This document shows, piece after piece, positions 25,685-34,820 of a stretch of DNA of 64,000 nt. A program made the translations under genes and the position numbers. Within the stretch, counting starts at the first letter, position 1, and every line of letters starts with the position of its first letter. The stretch comes from Pseudomonadota bacterium. Its GTDB lineage: Bacteria > Pseudomonadota > Alphaproteobacteria > Rhizobiales > Hyphomicrobiaceae. The stretch lies in assembly GCA_023423275.1 (NCBI GenBank), contig JAFAFW010000109.1, forward strand, positions 75,990 to 139,989, read 5' to 3'. The notes beneath the pieces were generated by a model that saw only the letters and a list, made by a program, of their open reading frames with translations, was not told the DNA's origin and searched no databases.

Positions 25685-25755
25685 CTGCCTCCCACGCCGT
25701 CCCTATTGATTTGCCGGGTCCGATCTGGTTCTGAGGGGCGTTCCCGTCTGGGCTC

Positions 25756-25768
25756 GGAGGTCATCTTG
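25756..25768 (+). promoter_or_regulatory. Ribosome binding site deciding a TTG start for argJ
   Basis: GGAGG at 25756-25760 stands 5 bases before TTG at 25766. Relatives of ArgJ begin only a few residues before the conserved SPFAP, which is where this TTG lies, and no ATG or GTG is available nearby in frame. Confidence 0.7.
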
Positions 25769-27013
25769 GGCAGCACTGCAAAAGTTTCCCCGTTCGCGCC
25801 GGCCGCGCTGCCGGATGTGCCGGATATCGCCGGCGTGCGCTTTGCCACGGCCGAAGCCGGGATCCGATATAAGAGCCGAACGGACCTGCTGCTGGCCGTG
25901 ATGTCGCCGGGAACAGTTGCGGCTGGCGTGACCACGCAATCCAAAACCTGCTCAGCGCCGGTCCTGTGGTGTCGGGAGCAGCTCAAGCACGGCCGCGCCC
26001 GCGCCCTGGTGGTCAATTCCGGCAACGCGAACGCCTTCACTGGACAGAAAGGGCATGACGCGGTGAACGTCACCGCCGAGGCGGCTGCGAAGGCCGTCGG
26101 CTGCCAGCCGAATGAGGTTTACGCCGCCTCGACCGGCGTCATCGGCGAACCGATGGATGCCACCAAGTTCGCGCATCTGCTGGGCGATCTCGCCCAATCG
26201 GCCCACCCGGGTGGCTGGCACGATGCCGCCAAGGCCATCATGACCACCGACACGTTCCCCAAGCTCGCGGTCCGTCGCGTGCGGATGGGCGCCGAGGAGG
26301 TCACGCTCGCCGGCTTCTGCAAAGGCGCGGGAATGATCGCGCCCGACATGGCGACCATGCTGTGCTTCCTGTTCACGGACGCGAGCATTGCGCAGCCTGT
26401 GTTGCAGCGACTTGTCTCGTCGATCTCGGATCAGACGTTCAACTGCATCACCATCGACGGCGATACTTCGACCAGTGACACCGTGCTGCTGTTCGCGACC
26501 GGCGAAGCTGCAAAGCGGGGCGCGCCGGAAGTCCGCGACGCCGCTGATCCGGTGTTGGCGCCGTTCGCGGAAGCCCTTCACAGCCTGATGCACGAGCTGG
26601 CCCTCAGTGTCGCCAAGGACGGCGAAGGCCTGACCAAGTTTGTCACCGTGGACGTGCTGGGTGCGGAGAATGACCGGGCGGCGCGACGCATCGCGTTTTC
26701 GATTGCCAACTCCCCGATCATGAAGACCGCTATCGCGGGCGAAGATCCCAACTGGGGCCGCGTCGTGATGGCCGTCGGCAAGTCCGGAGAAGCGGCCGAC
26801 CGCGATAAGCTGGCCATCTGGTTCGGCCCGCATCTGGTTGCGCGCGAGGGTGAACGGGCCCCGGACTACTCCGAGCCGGTCGTCGCGAAATACATGAAGA
26901 ACGGCGAACTGACGATCCGCGTCGATGTCGGCGTCGGCTCGGGCGCAGCCACCGTATGGACCTGCGACCTCACGCACGACTACGTGTCGATCAACGCTGA
27001 TTATCGCAGCTAG
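25766..27013 (+). CDS. argJ: Bifunctional ornithine acetyltransferase / N-acetylglutamate synthase
   Basis: ArgJ moves the acetyl group from N-acetylornithine to glutamate and can make N-acetylglutamate from acetyl-CoA in arginine synthesis. The roughly 415-residue chain has ALVVNSGNANAFTGQKG, CQPNEVYAASTGVIGEPM, the self-cleavage site in KGAGMIAPDMATM (cut before the Thr, giving alpha and beta chains), INADYRS at the end and GEDPNWGRVV. All blocks are at normal spacing. The start is TTG at 25766. mutT follows after 18 bases. Confidence 0.97.
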   Translation: MGSTAKVSPFAPAALPDVPDIAGVRFATAEAGIRYKSRTDLLLAVMSPGTVAAGVTTQSKTCSAPVLWCREQLKHGRARALVVNSGNANAFTGQKGHDAVNVTAEAAAKAVGCQPNEVYAASTGVIGEPMDATKFAHLLGDLAQSAHPGGWHDAAKAIMTTDTFPKLAVRRVRMGAEEVTLAGFCKGAGMIAPDMATMLCFLFTDASIAQPVLQRLVSSISDQTFNCITIDGDTSTSDTVLLFATGEAAKRGAPEVRDAADPVLAPFAEALHSLMHELALSVAKDGEGLTKFVTVDVLGAENDRAARRIAFSIANSPIMKTAIAGEDPNWGRVVMAVGKSGEAADRDKLAIWFGPHLVAREGERAPDYSEPVVAKYMKNGELTIRVDVGVGSGAATVWTCDLTHDYVSINADYRS

Positions 27014-27031
27014 GATCGAGTTCGGCCGTCC

Positions 27032-27439
27032 ATGTCACGCCCTTTGCTTCTTGTTGTGGCTGCCGCTGTGATCGACGCTGATTTGCGCGTGCTGATCACC
27101 CAGCGCCCACCCGGCAAGCCAATGGCCGGGTTATGGGAGTTTCCCGGCGGGAAGGTGCAGGATGGTGAGACACCCGAACAGGCATTGATCCGCGAGCTGT
27201 TCGAAGAACTCGATATCGACGTCTGCCCGACCTGCCTGTCGCCGCTGACGTTCGCTAGTCACAGCTACGAGAAATTCCATCTGCTGATGCCGGTGTTCCA
27301 GATCCGCACCTGGGACGGTGTCGTCACGCCAAAGGAAGGCCAGCAGATGAAATGGGTGCGGACCAATCGTCTCGCTGACTATCCCATGCCGCCCGCCGAC
27401 ATCCCGCTGATTCCGATGTTGCGGGATTTGATTGGCTGA
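27032..27439 (+). CDS. mutT: MutT-type (deoxy)nucleoside triphosphate pyrophosphohydrolase
   Basis: The 135-residue Nudix hydrolase has the box in order: WEFPGGKVQDGETPEQAL, then RELFEELDI, which supplies the Mg-binding REVxEE-type residues. VAAAVIDADLRVLITQRP at the start fits the MutT/8-oxo-dGTP clean-up group, which removes oxidised nucleotides before they enter DNA. The C-terminus lacks thiamine-phosphate synthase or other fused domains seen in some relatives. It lies 18 bases after argJ and its stop is one base from the convergent hydrolase stop. Confidence 0.92.
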   Translation: MSRPLLLVVAAAVIDADLRVLITQRPPGKPMAGLWEFPGGKVQDGETPEQALIRELFEELDIDVCPTCLSPLTFASHSYEKFHLLMPVFQIRTWDGVVTPKEGQQMKWVRTNRLADYPMPPADIPLIPMLRDLIG

Positions 27440-27440
27440 C

Positions 27441-28316
27441 CTAGGCGCAGCCCCGCGCGGGAGGCGGATTGGTCTGTGAAATGGACGTTTGCGTTGACGT
27501 CGCGAGCTCACCCGACCGCAGACGCGCGATCCAGCCGGCAATCGCGTCCGGACCTCCATATCGCGCGTGGTCATTATGGCCTGCTCTCGCCAGAGCAATA
27601 AATTCCTTCGGCTCAGGGGCGGCAGCAAACACCTTCTCCCCCATCGCGAACGGGACGACCTGATCGCGCATTCCATGAACGATCAGGAGAGGCGCGTGAA
27701 TCTGTCCGATGCAACCGAGTTGCTCGTAGCGATCCTTCATCACGGCACGGACCGGCAGATATGGGTACCGGGATGCTCCGACGTCCGCGAGAGACGTGTA
27801 GGGCGATTCCAGGATCACCCCTGCGACCGGCAATTCCGTAGCCAGCCGCGTTGCCACGCCGGTCCCGAGCGACTCCCCGTAGACGATGATGTCCTCAGGC
27901 GCCACGCCCAGTCCGACCAGCTTTTGATAGGCCAGATGCGCATCGGCCAAATTGGCGGCTTCGCTTGGATATCCGGTCGATCCGCTATACCCGCGGTAGC
28001 TCATGATGAAGATGCCGAGGTCGCGCGCCATGAGCCGGCGGATGCGCTCCGTTCGAAGCTCCAGATTTCCCCCGTTGCCATGAAAGTAGAGAATCGTCGG
28101 CTGGCCCGCAGGCGCCTTCGCGTACCAGGCCAGGACTTTTTCGCCGTCCGACGTATCCAGGGTCAGCTCATCGACGCTGGAAAGACCGGCATCGGTCGGC
28201 GATACACGCTCCGTTGAGGGAAAGTACGTCAACCGGCGCTGGCCGAAGTAGGCCGCGATAGCGATCAACGCGTAACCCGCGACGACTGCCAGTGCGATCT
28301 TGCCGAGGGTCGTCAT
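27441..28316 (-). CDS. Alpha/beta hydrolase with N-terminal membrane anchor
   Basis: The 291-residue protein begins with a single hydrophobic helix (KIALAVVAGYALIAIAAYF) and then an alpha/beta-hydrolase fold: ILYFHGNGGNLE (oxyanion region), YGESLGTG (nucleophile Ser) and a late His in ARAGHNDHARYGG. It resembles the bem46/ABHD13-like group. Its substrate is unknown; the anchor suggests it faces the periplasm or membrane surface. A membrane protein gene lies upstream on the same strand with a 65-base gap. Confidence 0.82.
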   Translation of the reverse strand: MTTLGKIALAVVAGYALIAIAAYFGQRRLTYFPSTERVSPTDAGLSSVDELTLDTSDGEKVLAWYAKAPAGQPTILYFHGNGGNLELRTERIRRLMARDLGIFIMSYRGYSGSTGYPSEAANLADAHLAYQKLVGLGVAPEDIIVYGESLGTGVATRLATELPVAGVILESPYTSLADVGASRYPYLPVRAVMKDRYEQLGCIGQIHAPLLIVHGMRDQVVPFAMGEKVFAAAPEPKEFIALARAGHNDHARYGGPDAIAGWIARLRSGELATSTQTSISQTNPPPARGCA

Positions 28317-28381
28317 CGTCCTCTGTTAGGTCGGTGAAACGGTCGAGGCTTCGCCTCTGTACAGGCCGGGTTGTCCGTCGT

Positions 28382-29056
28382 CTAGGACACGTTACCTGGC
28401 GCACCGCGCACGATTTTCAAGTGGAGAAGCGCTGCGAGCACCAGGAATAAATAGCCGTTGAGCTCGAAGAACTCTTCCCAGAAGATTTTGCCGACCCACC
28501 CATGAACACGCGCATCGAGATACGCGCCGGTCAAAATCGCCGCACCAGCGACGTAAAGTGGCAGAGCCGCGGGCCGCAGCCCCATGCGGATCAGATCGAT
28601 CCACTGTCTCCAATGTCGGACGAGGTAGATCAGTATCGGCGCGGTCATCGCCACGAGAAGGATTTCCTGCAAGCCACGCTGCGCGACCCAGTTGTACCAA
28701 TCGGGACCATTGAATTTCTTCACGTCCAGCTCGCGCACGAACATCGCCGCTGCCAGCATCATGAGCGCGCAACTGGCTGTCCGCGCAGCCCCATCCGCGT
28801 CGCGCCACGCCATCCAGAACAGAATGCCCGCAGCCGCCAGCAGGAAGCTTTGCAAGGTCTCGACCACCCCATATTCACGAACCAGCGCAAGGCCGAAACC
28901 TTCACGCCAAAGTTCCAGCAGAACACCGTCGACAAGAGCGATCACTGCAAGTGTGCCCAGCACGAACCAAGCCCCAAACGTTGCACCTGACGACACATCG
29001 CTGCTCATCCTGGGGATGGCCTGCGCTATTGGATCGGGATGATGCAGGTCCGTCAT
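28382..29056 (-). CDS. Polytopic membrane protein of unknown function
   Basis: The 224-residue protein has about six hydrophobic segments, including AWFVLGTLAVIALVDGVLL, FLLAAAGILFWMAW, EILLVAMTAPILIYLV and GYLFLVLAALLHL. Between them is an acidic patch with FVRELDVKKFNG and a WEEFFELNGY block near the end. I do not recognise a named family. It lies between the pnt operon (same strand, upstream) and the membrane-anchored hydrolase, so it may act with the hydrolase, but this is only positional inference. Confidence 0.6.
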   Translation of the reverse strand: MTDLHHPDPIAQAIPRMSSDVSSGATFGAWFVLGTLAVIALVDGVLLELWREGFGLALVREYGVVETLQSFLLAAAGILFWMAWRDADGAARTASCALMMLAAAMFVRELDVKKFNGPDWYNWVAQRGLQEILLVAMTAPILIYLVRHWRQWIDLIRMGLRPAALPLYVAGAAILTGAYLDARVHGWVGKIFWEEFFELNGYLFLVLAALLHLKIVRGAPGNVS

Positions 29057-29150
29057 TCAGTCCCACCACTGTGCAATCCGTCATTTAGTTGTCGTAGATC
29101 CGTCACAGAATTTTCACAAGACGGTTGCGGACAAATTGCAACACCCATCC

Positions 29151-29195
29151 CCAAAAACGACACGCACGGGACCGGCCTCATGCCGACCCCGTGCG
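29151..29195 (-). terminator. Rho-independent terminator of the pnt operon
   Basis: Read on the minus strand, CGCACGGG (complement at 29188-29195) pairs with CCCGTGCG (29163-29170); the two arms flank a shorter GGC/GCC pairing. A run of five U residues (29153-29157) follows about five bases after the stem. It starts about 57 bases after the pntB stop. Confidence 0.75.
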
Positions 29196-29251
29196 GGACA
29201 GATCTTTCATGGGAAGGAAAGGCGCCAGCGCGCCGATCGGGTAGCTTAGGT

Positions 29252-30664
29252 CTAGTGGGCCATTGCCTTGACGATCTCTTCCGTCATCTTCTTGGCGTCG
29301 CCGAACAACATCATCGTATTATCGCGATAAAACAGCGTGTTATCGATGCCCGCATAACCGGATGACATGGACCGCTTATTGAACATGACCGTGCCCGCCT
29401 TCCAGACCTCGAGCACCGGCATCCCGTAGATCGGCGAGGTGGGGTCTTCCTTGGCGGCCGGGTTGGTGACGTCGTTGGCGCCGATCACGTAGGCGACATC
29501 GGCCTGGCTGAACTCGTTATTGATGTCTTCCAACTCGAACACTTCGTCGTAGGGAACGTTGGCCTCGGCCAGAAGCACGTTCATGTGACCCGGCATACGT
29601 CCCGCAACCGGATGGATCGCGTACTTCACCTCGACGCCGTTCTTCTTGAGGTTATCGGCCAGCTCACGCAGCGCATGCTGGGCCTGCGCCACCGCCATGC
29701 CGTAGCCCGGCACGATGATAACCTTCGAGGCATTCTTCAGCATGAATGCAGCGTCGTCGGCCGAACCCTGCTTGACCGGCTTCTGCTCGCCCGATCCACC
29801 GGCCGGTCCCGCAACCTCGCCGCCGAAGCCGCCGAGGATCACCGAGATGAACGAGCGGTTCATGCCCTTGCACATGATGTAGGACAGGATCGCGCCCGAC
29901 GAGCCGACCAGCGCGCCGGTGATGATGAGCGCGACGTTGCCCAGTGTGAAGCCGATGCCCGCTGCCGCCCAGCCCGAGTAGGAGTTCAGCATCGACACGA
30001 CGACCGGCATGTCCGCGCCGCCGATCGGGATGATGATCAGCACGCCGAACACCAGCGCGGTGATGGTGATGAGCCAGAAGAGCCAAGCCGATCCGCCCGA
30101 CTGCGCGAACAGAACCACGAAAACGACCAGGAGCACGGCAAGGCCCAGGTTGATCGCGTGACGCGCGGGCAGCAGGATCGGCTTGCCCGACATGCGCGCC
30201 GAAAGCTTGGCGAACGCGATGATGCTGCCCGTAAAGGTGATGGCGCCAATGGCCGTGCCGAGCGACATCTCGATCAGGCTCGCGAAACCGATATGGCCTG
30301 TGGCGTCGGCAATGCCGAAAGCGTCAGGGGCATAAAGCGCGCCAGCGGCCACGAAAACGGCCGCCAGACCGACCAGCGAGTGGAACGCAGCCACCAGCTC
30401 CGGCATAGCCGTCATCGGGATCGAGCGCGCGATATAAGCGCCAGCACCACCACCGATCGCGATACCGGCGATGATCAGAAACCACGTCAGGAATGAATCC
30501 GGCGCCGAAAGCTGGAACAGCGTGGTGACGACCGCAATGGTCATACCCACCATACCGAGCATGTTGCCCTGGCGCGAGGTTTGCGGGCTAGACAAGCCGC
30601 GCAACGCGAGGATGAACAGGATCCCCGAAACGAGATAGAGGAAAGCGACGAGATTGGCCGACAT
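29252..30664 (-). CDS. pntB: NAD(P) transhydrogenase subunit beta
   Basis: PntB carries the NADP(H)-binding domain III and most of the proton-translocating membrane domain II of the energy-linked transhydrogenase, which reduces NADP+ with NADH using the proton gradient. The 470-residue product has about eight or nine helices and then VIIVPGYGMAVAQAQHAL, AIHPVAGRMPGHMNVLLAEANVPYDEV, VIGANDVTNPAA and DNTLFYRDNTMMLFGDAKK, all standard domain III blocks. Length is normal. It is third in pntA1-pntA2-pntB, 12 bases after pntA2. Confidence 0.97.
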   Translation of the reverse strand: MSANLVAFLYLVSGILFILALRGLSSPQTSRQGNMLGMVGMTIAVVTTLFQLSAPDSFLTWFLIIAGIAIGGGAGAYIARSIPMTAMPELVAAFHSLVGLAAVFVAAGALYAPDAFGIADATGHIGFASLIEMSLGTAIGAITFTGSIIAFAKLSARMSGKPILLPARHAINLGLAVLLVVFVVLFAQSGGSAWLFWLITITALVFGVLIIIPIGGADMPVVVSMLNSYSGWAAAGIGFTLGNVALIITGALVGSSGAILSYIMCKGMNRSFISVILGGFGGEVAGPAGGSGEQKPVKQGSADDAAFMLKNASKVIIVPGYGMAVAQAQHALRELADNLKKNGVEVKYAIHPVAGRMPGHMNVLLAEANVPYDEVFELEDINNEFSQADVAYVIGANDVTNPAAKEDPTSPIYGMPVLEVWKAGTVMFNKRSMSSGYAGIDNTLFYRDNTMMLFGDAKKMTEEIVKAMAH

Positions 30665-30676
30665 CGGGGGTGTCCT

Positions 30677-31111
30677 TTAGCGCTTGCCGTCTTTTTTCTT
30701 GTACATCGCGAGCATGCGCTGCGTGACGAGGAAGCCGCCGAAGATGTTCACGGAGGCCATGATCAAGGCGAGAAAGCCGAACAGCTTGGCGAGGATCGAC
30801 CCCGACACCATCAAGCTGACACCAACGGCCAGGAGAGCGCCGACGATGATCACCGAGGAAATCGCGTTCGTCACCGACATCAGCGGCGTATGCAGTGCCG
30901 GCGTCACGCTCCAGACGACATAATAGCCGACGAAGATCGCCAGTACGAACACCATGAACTGGTAGATGAACGGCGACACATCCGCGCCTGCCCCGGCCGC
31001 AAAAGCGGGACTGGCGAAGACAGGCCCGGCAAGCAGCATTGCGACTGCAAATTTGCCAGCCTTCCCGGCTGTGACTCGCAAAACAGAATGTCCGCACGGT
31101 TTCATTGTCAT
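30677..31111 (-). CDS. pntA2: NAD(P) transhydrogenase subunit alpha part 2
   Basis: The 144-residue protein supplies the first part of the membrane domain II in the three-subunit alphaproteobacterial enzyme. It has an Ala-rich N-terminal segment resembling a signal peptide (AVAMLLAGPVFASPAFA), then FIYQFMVFVLAIFVGYYVVW, HTPLMSVTNAISSVIIVGALL and FGGFLVTQRMLAMYKKK. These are the conserved PntA C-terminal helices. It starts 4 bases after the pntA1 stop. Confidence 0.93.
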   Translation of the reverse strand: MTMKPCGHSVLRVTAGKAGKFAVAMLLAGPVFASPAFAAGAGADVSPFIYQFMVFVLAIFVGYYVVWSVTPALHTPLMSVTNAISSVIIVGALLAVGVSLMVSGSILAKLFGFLALIMASVNIFGGFLVTQRMLAMYKKKDGKR

Positions 31112-31115
31112 GGCC

Positions 31116-32255
31116 TCACGCGACCTGCAGCTTCAGGTTCGGATGCACGATCTGACCGTCCTTGGCCACCAGCGTGCCTTTGATGATCTCGTCGTCCCAG
31201 TTGACGTTGAGTGTCTTTTCTTTCTTGTCGATCATCAGCTCGAGGAAGGCGTACAGGTTGCGCGCATACAGACTGGACGCATTCACCGGCACTTCGCCTG
31301 CCAGATTGATCGGCCCGACGATACGCACGCCGCCGGCATCCACGATCTCTCCGGCTTTGGTCAGCTCGCAGTTGCCGCCGCGCTCGGCAGCAAGATCGAC
31401 GATCACGGAACCCGGCTTCATGCTCTCGACCATGTCACGCGTGATCAGCCGCGGCGCCGGACGTCCGGGGATCAGCGCCGTGGTGACGACGACGTCCTGA
31501 TTGCGAACGTGATTGGCCACCAGCTCCGCCTGCTTCTTCTGATATTCAGCCGACATCGGCTTGGCGTAACCGGCCTGCGTTTCAGCCTGTTTGAATTCGT
31601 CGTCCTCGACGGCGATGAACTTGGCGCCGAGCGAGAGCACCTGCTCCTTCGTGGCGGGCCGCACATCGGTCGCCGAGACGATCGCACCGAGGCGACGCGC
31701 CGTGGCGATGGCCTGCAATCCAGCAACGCCGACGCCCATGATGAACACCTTCGCGGCCGGAACGGTACCAGCCGCGGTCATCATCATCGGCATGGCCTGC
31801 TCGAACATGGCCGCGGCATTCACCACGGCCTTGTAGCCGGCAAGGTTCGCCTGGCTCGACAGCACGTCCATCGACTGCGCGCGCGAAATCCGCGGGATGA
31901 ACTCCATCGAAAACAACGTTGCCCCGCTGCCGGCAAGCGCCTCCAATCCGGCACGGTCGGAGTAGGGATCGAGCATCGCCGCCACGATTGCGCCGGGCTT
32001 CAGAGCCTTCACGTCCTCTAAAGACGGCCGGCGAACCTTGAGCAGAATGTCGGCGCTCTGCAACGCGTCGGCGGCTGACGCCGCAATGTGGGCGCCCTGG
32101 GCCGCATAAAGATCATCGGCGAACCGCGACCGGAGCCCCACGCCGCTTTGAATCTTTACGTTGCAGCCAAGACCCGTCAGCTTCTTGACGGTATCCGGGG
32201 AGACCGCGATGCGGGGCTCGTCCGCTGCTTCTGCCGTAACGGCAAGAGTTACCAT
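31116..32255 (-). CDS. pntA1: Re/Si-specific NAD(P)+ transhydrogenase subunit alpha part 1
   Basis: The 379-residue protein is the soluble NAD(H)-binding domain I. It resembles alanine dehydrogenase: EPRIAVSPDTVKKLTGLG at the start, then RISRAQSMDVLSSQANLAGYKAV, VFIMGVGVAGLQAIATARRLGA (dinucleotide loop) and SGGVR/INLAGEVPVNASSLYA near the end. It lacks the membrane part, as expected for the split form. It leads the pnt operon; the cytochrome oxidase subunit IV gene lies 140 bases upstream on the same strand. Confidence 0.96.
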   Translation of the reverse strand: MVTLAVTAEAADEPRIAVSPDTVKKLTGLGCNVKIQSGVGLRSRFADDLYAAQGAHIAASAADALQSADILLKVRRPSLEDVKALKPGAIVAAMLDPYSDRAGLEALAGSGATLFSMEFIPRISRAQSMDVLSSQANLAGYKAVVNAAAMFEQAMPMMMTAAGTVPAAKVFIMGVGVAGLQAIATARRLGAIVSATDVRPATKEQVLSLGAKFIAVEDDEFKQAETQAGYAKPMSAEYQKKQAELVANHVRNQDVVVTTALIPGRPAPRLITRDMVESMKPGSVIVDLAAERGGNCELTKAGEIVDAGGVRIVGPINLAGEVPVNASSLYARNLYAFLELMIDKKEKTLNVNWDDEIIKGTLVAKDGQIVHPNLKLQVA

Positions 32256-32395
32256 TGACGCTTCCGTCGACGTTGGGCCGGTGTGTTCTTATAGAGCGTT
32301 CCGGGCGGGGTGAGGCGTGGCCATCTGCCAATGGCCGGTGGGTCTGGCATCTGCCCGCTTATACGCAAAAGCGCGCGGGTGTAAGCCTATTTCAA

Positions 32396-32539
32396 TCAAA
32401 GCAGGAAGATCGCCATCAGAACGAGAAGCCCGATGACGAGCCCGAGGAGCCATTTCGTCCCCTTGATGAAGCCGTTATAGGTCCGGGTGTGCTCACTGTA
32501 GTTCATGGCCGGATGCCCTTCGGAAACATCGATGCTCAT
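32396..32539 (-). CDS. aa3-type cytochrome c oxidase subunit IV
   Basis: The 47-residue protein has a short acidic N-terminal part (MSIDVSEGHPAMNYSEHTRTY) and one transmembrane helix (LLGLVIGLLVLMAIFLL). The MDY/MNY-x-EH-x-x-TY-x-G-F motif and the LMAIFLL end are diagnostic for the bacterial aa3-type oxidase subunit IV, which packs around subunit I. GGGAGAAAG lies 4 bases before ATG 32539; the longer frame from 32632 is not needed. The catalytic oxidase genes are elsewhere. Confidence 0.88.
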   Translation of the reverse strand: MSIDVSEGHPAMNYSEHTRTYNGFIKGTKWLLGLVIGLLVLMAIFLL

Positions 32540-32844
32540 GTGCTTTCTCCCGCCAAAAGCCGGCCTCGGCGCCGCTCGCGATGCAATCGCCATGCGCGCT
32601 GGCCGATTTTGCTCCAATCTTGCGTAAAGCACCTATCCTAGCCGGCTGCCCGCATCAAGTGCGCAAACGCCATACAGGCAGTTGCAACGGCACCACTGCC
32701 ATCCCGCATTGTTATGCACAGGGCCGGAAAACTCCGATGTCTGCCTAGAATAGATCGCAATTGAACGGCACTCGGCTGCGCGGTCCAGAGAGGGTCTGGC
32801 CATCGATTGGCATTTGCCATCAAAGCTTCGAGGGAGCTTACGAG
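32540..32844. other. Intergenic region without a recognised gene
   Basis: About 305 bases separate the divergent cytochrome oxidase subunit gene and the exported Cys-rich protein gene. Both promoters should lie here, but I see no clear -35/-10 pair, repeat or RNA gene. Confidence 0.5.
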
Positions 32845-33474
32845 ATGCGGGATACCAGAGTTTGTTTTTGCACGGGCTTTGCCGCAGCCATCATCATGGG
32901 AGCGATCGCGACTGTTGCCATCGGCTCAAAGCCAGCGCAGGCCTTTGAACAACCGGCCGGAGAGAAGGAGGCCCTGAAAGCGTGCGAACAGCGCCTGTGC
33001 GACATCGTCGTCAATAAGGAGACCCAAGGCGACGACCTGACCTGCCCTATTTCGAAGACCTGGCTGGCCGAGAAGATCAAGGACGGCATTGCCAAGAAAA
33101 GCATGAGCTGGGCCTTTGGGGATGCCCGCTGCAGCCTGGACCTCACCGCAAAACGCGACTCGATCATCGGGGCGGTGACCAAACCGGAACATGCGTTGGA
33201 ACTCGATACACACGTCGTCAAGTGCGAGGTCGAGCGCGAAAAGGAAGTCACGGCGATCAATATCTCCTTGGCGCCCAAGATCTCGTTCAAGAACGGCAAG
33301 GCGGAGAAAGCCTGGCTGAACCTGAAAACGATCGAGGGACCTGCCGTTGTCAGGGGAGCGATCTGGACGGCGGCCAAGCTCGAGGACACCTTCGGGGTGT
33401 TTCACAGCGATATCATCGAAGAAATCAACGAGTTCGTGGGAGAGAAGTGCCCCAAGGCGCTCGCCAAGAATTAG
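32845..33474 (+). CDS. Exported Cys-containing protein of unknown function
   Basis: The 209-residue protein starts with a signal peptide (about residues 1-35, ending IGSKPAQA) after the ATG at 32845, which has GGGAG upstream. The mature part contains six Cys in a CEQRLC pair and TCP, RCS, KCE and KCP, which suggests up to three disulfides in the periplasm, and it has a charged helix-rich middle (KTWLAEKIKDGIAKK). I recognise no family. A stem-loop follows the gene, before the lytic transglycosylase gene 125 bases downstream. Confidence 0.7.
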   Translation: MRDTRVCFCTGFAAAIIMGAIATVAIGSKPAQAFEQPAGEKEALKACEQRLCDIVVNKETQGDDLTCPISKTWLAEKIKDGIAKKSMSWAFGDARCSLDLTAKRDSIIGAVTKPEHALELDTHVVKCEVEREKEVTAINISLAPKISFKNGKAEKAWLNLKTIEGPAVVRGAIWTAAKLEDTFGVFHSDIIEEINEFVGEKCPKALAKN

Positions 33475-33498
33475 GCTTCAGGCCAGCGATGACTTAAC

Positions 33499-33534
33499 CA
33501 TGAGCCGGCCGCACCTGCGCGCAGCCGGTTCATG
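33499..33534 (+). terminator. Stem-loop after the exported Cys-rich protein gene
   Basis: ATGAGCCGGC and GCCGGTTCAT can pair over about 10 bases (one G-U) around a short loop, within 60 bases of the stop codon. No clear U run follows, so it may be a terminator or an mRNA 3' stabiliser. Confidence 0.4.
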
Positions 33535-33599
33535 CCCTTGACCTGACAACATTACCGGCCAAATAACAGCTTTCTCCCAACCCATTGAAAGGCTGCGTA

Positions 33600-34817
33600 A
33601 TGTTTCGCGTCTCGATGATCCGAGCAGCCGCGATGTTCGGGGCAGCTCTCGTCGCACTATCTGCTCCGGCTGTCGCGCAGCCCGCTTGCCAGAACACCGC
33701 CAGCTTCGACAAGTGGCTCGCGGACTTCAAGGCCGAGGCGGCGCAACAAGGCATTACCCGCAAAACGATCTCGACCGCACTCGACGGTATGACGCTCGAT
33801 CAAGGCATCCTTTCTCGCGATCGTCGCCAGAGCTTTTTCTCGCAAACCTTCACCGACGTCGTTGCCAAGCTGGCCACCAACAACCGCATCCAGAACGGTG
33901 AACGCGCGATGGAGCGCAACAAGGCCGCCTTCCGGCGCGCCGAGGACGAATATGGCGTCCCAGCCGCACCAATTGCTGCGTTCTGGGCACTGGAAAGCGA
34001 TTTCGGGGCAGGCATGGGCAAGCTGCCGGTGCTGCGCTCGCTGGCGACGCTTGCCTACGATTGCCGTCGCGGGGATCTGTTCCGCAACGAACTGATATCC
34101 GCCCTGCGCATCATCGATCGCGGCGACCTGAGGCCGAGTGAGATGATCGGCTCATGGGCTGGCGAGCTTGGACAGACGCAGTTTCTTCCCGGCCACTATT
34201 GGAACTATGCCGTCGACTACGACGGGGATGGACGGCGCGATCTGCTGCGCAGTCCTGCCGATGTGATCGGCTCGAGCGCAGCGTTTATGAAAAGTCTCGG
34301 TTGGCAGCGTGGCCAGCCATGGTTGCAGGAAGTACGCATTCCCCACGAGTTACCGTGGGCCGAAGCGGATATCGCCATCCAGCATCCACGGTCGAAATGG
34401 GCCGCCTGGGGTGTGACCCAACGCGACGGCAAGCCACTGCCGGCCGATGATTTGCCCGCCTCGCTGCTTCTGCTCATGGGGCGCAACGGCCCCGCGTTCC
34501 TCGCCTATCCGAACTTCCACGTTTTCACAAAGTGGAATCAGGCCCTGACGTACGCGACAACCGCCGCCTATCTCGCGACGCGCATTGCGGGCGCCCCGCC
34601 GCTCGGCAAGGGGAACGGTCCGGTTGCCGACTTCGGCATGGATGAAACCCGCGAACTGCAGCGCCTGCTGAACCGTGCCGGTCTCTACGATGCGGAAATC
34701 GACGGCAAAATGGGCGCCGGAACGCGCGCGGGCGTCAAGGCCGCGCAGATCAAGCTCAAGCTGCCCGCGGATTCCTACCCGACCCGCGAACTGCTCGAAC
34801 TGCTGCGCCGGCAGTAG
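33600..34817 (+). CDS. Lytic murein transglycosylase, MltB family, with peptidoglycan-binding domain
   Basis: The roughly 405-residue protein has a signal peptide ending near AVAQPAC, an SLT-type catalytic domain with Glu in FWALESDFGAGMG, then LGQTQFLPGHYWNYAVD and a C-terminal peptidoglycan-binding domain (ELQRLLNRAGLYDAEIDGKM). It cleaves glycan strands to form 1,6-anhydromuramyl ends during wall turnover. ATG 33600 is preferred over a TTG five codons upstream; GAAAGG lies just before it. A stem-loop follows the stop codon. Confidence 0.92.
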   Translation: MFRVSMIRAAAMFGAALVALSAPAVAQPACQNTASFDKWLADFKAEAAQQGITRKTISTALDGMTLDQGILSRDRRQSFFSQTFTDVVAKLATNNRIQNGERAMERNKAAFRRAEDEYGVPAAPIAAFWALESDFGAGMGKLPVLRSLATLAYDCRRGDLFRNELISALRIIDRGDLRPSEMIGSWAGELGQTQFLPGHYWNYAVDYDGDGRRDLLRSPADVIGSSAAFMKSLGWQRGQPWLQEVRIPHELPWAEADIAIQHPRSKWAAWGVTQRDGKPLPADDLPASLLLLMGRNGPAFLAYPNFHVFTKWNQALTYATTAAYLATRIAGAPPLGKGNGPVADFGMDETRELQRLLNRAGLYDAEIDGKMGAGTRAGVKAAQIKLKLPADSYPTRELLELLRRQ

Positions 34818-34820
34818 CGA

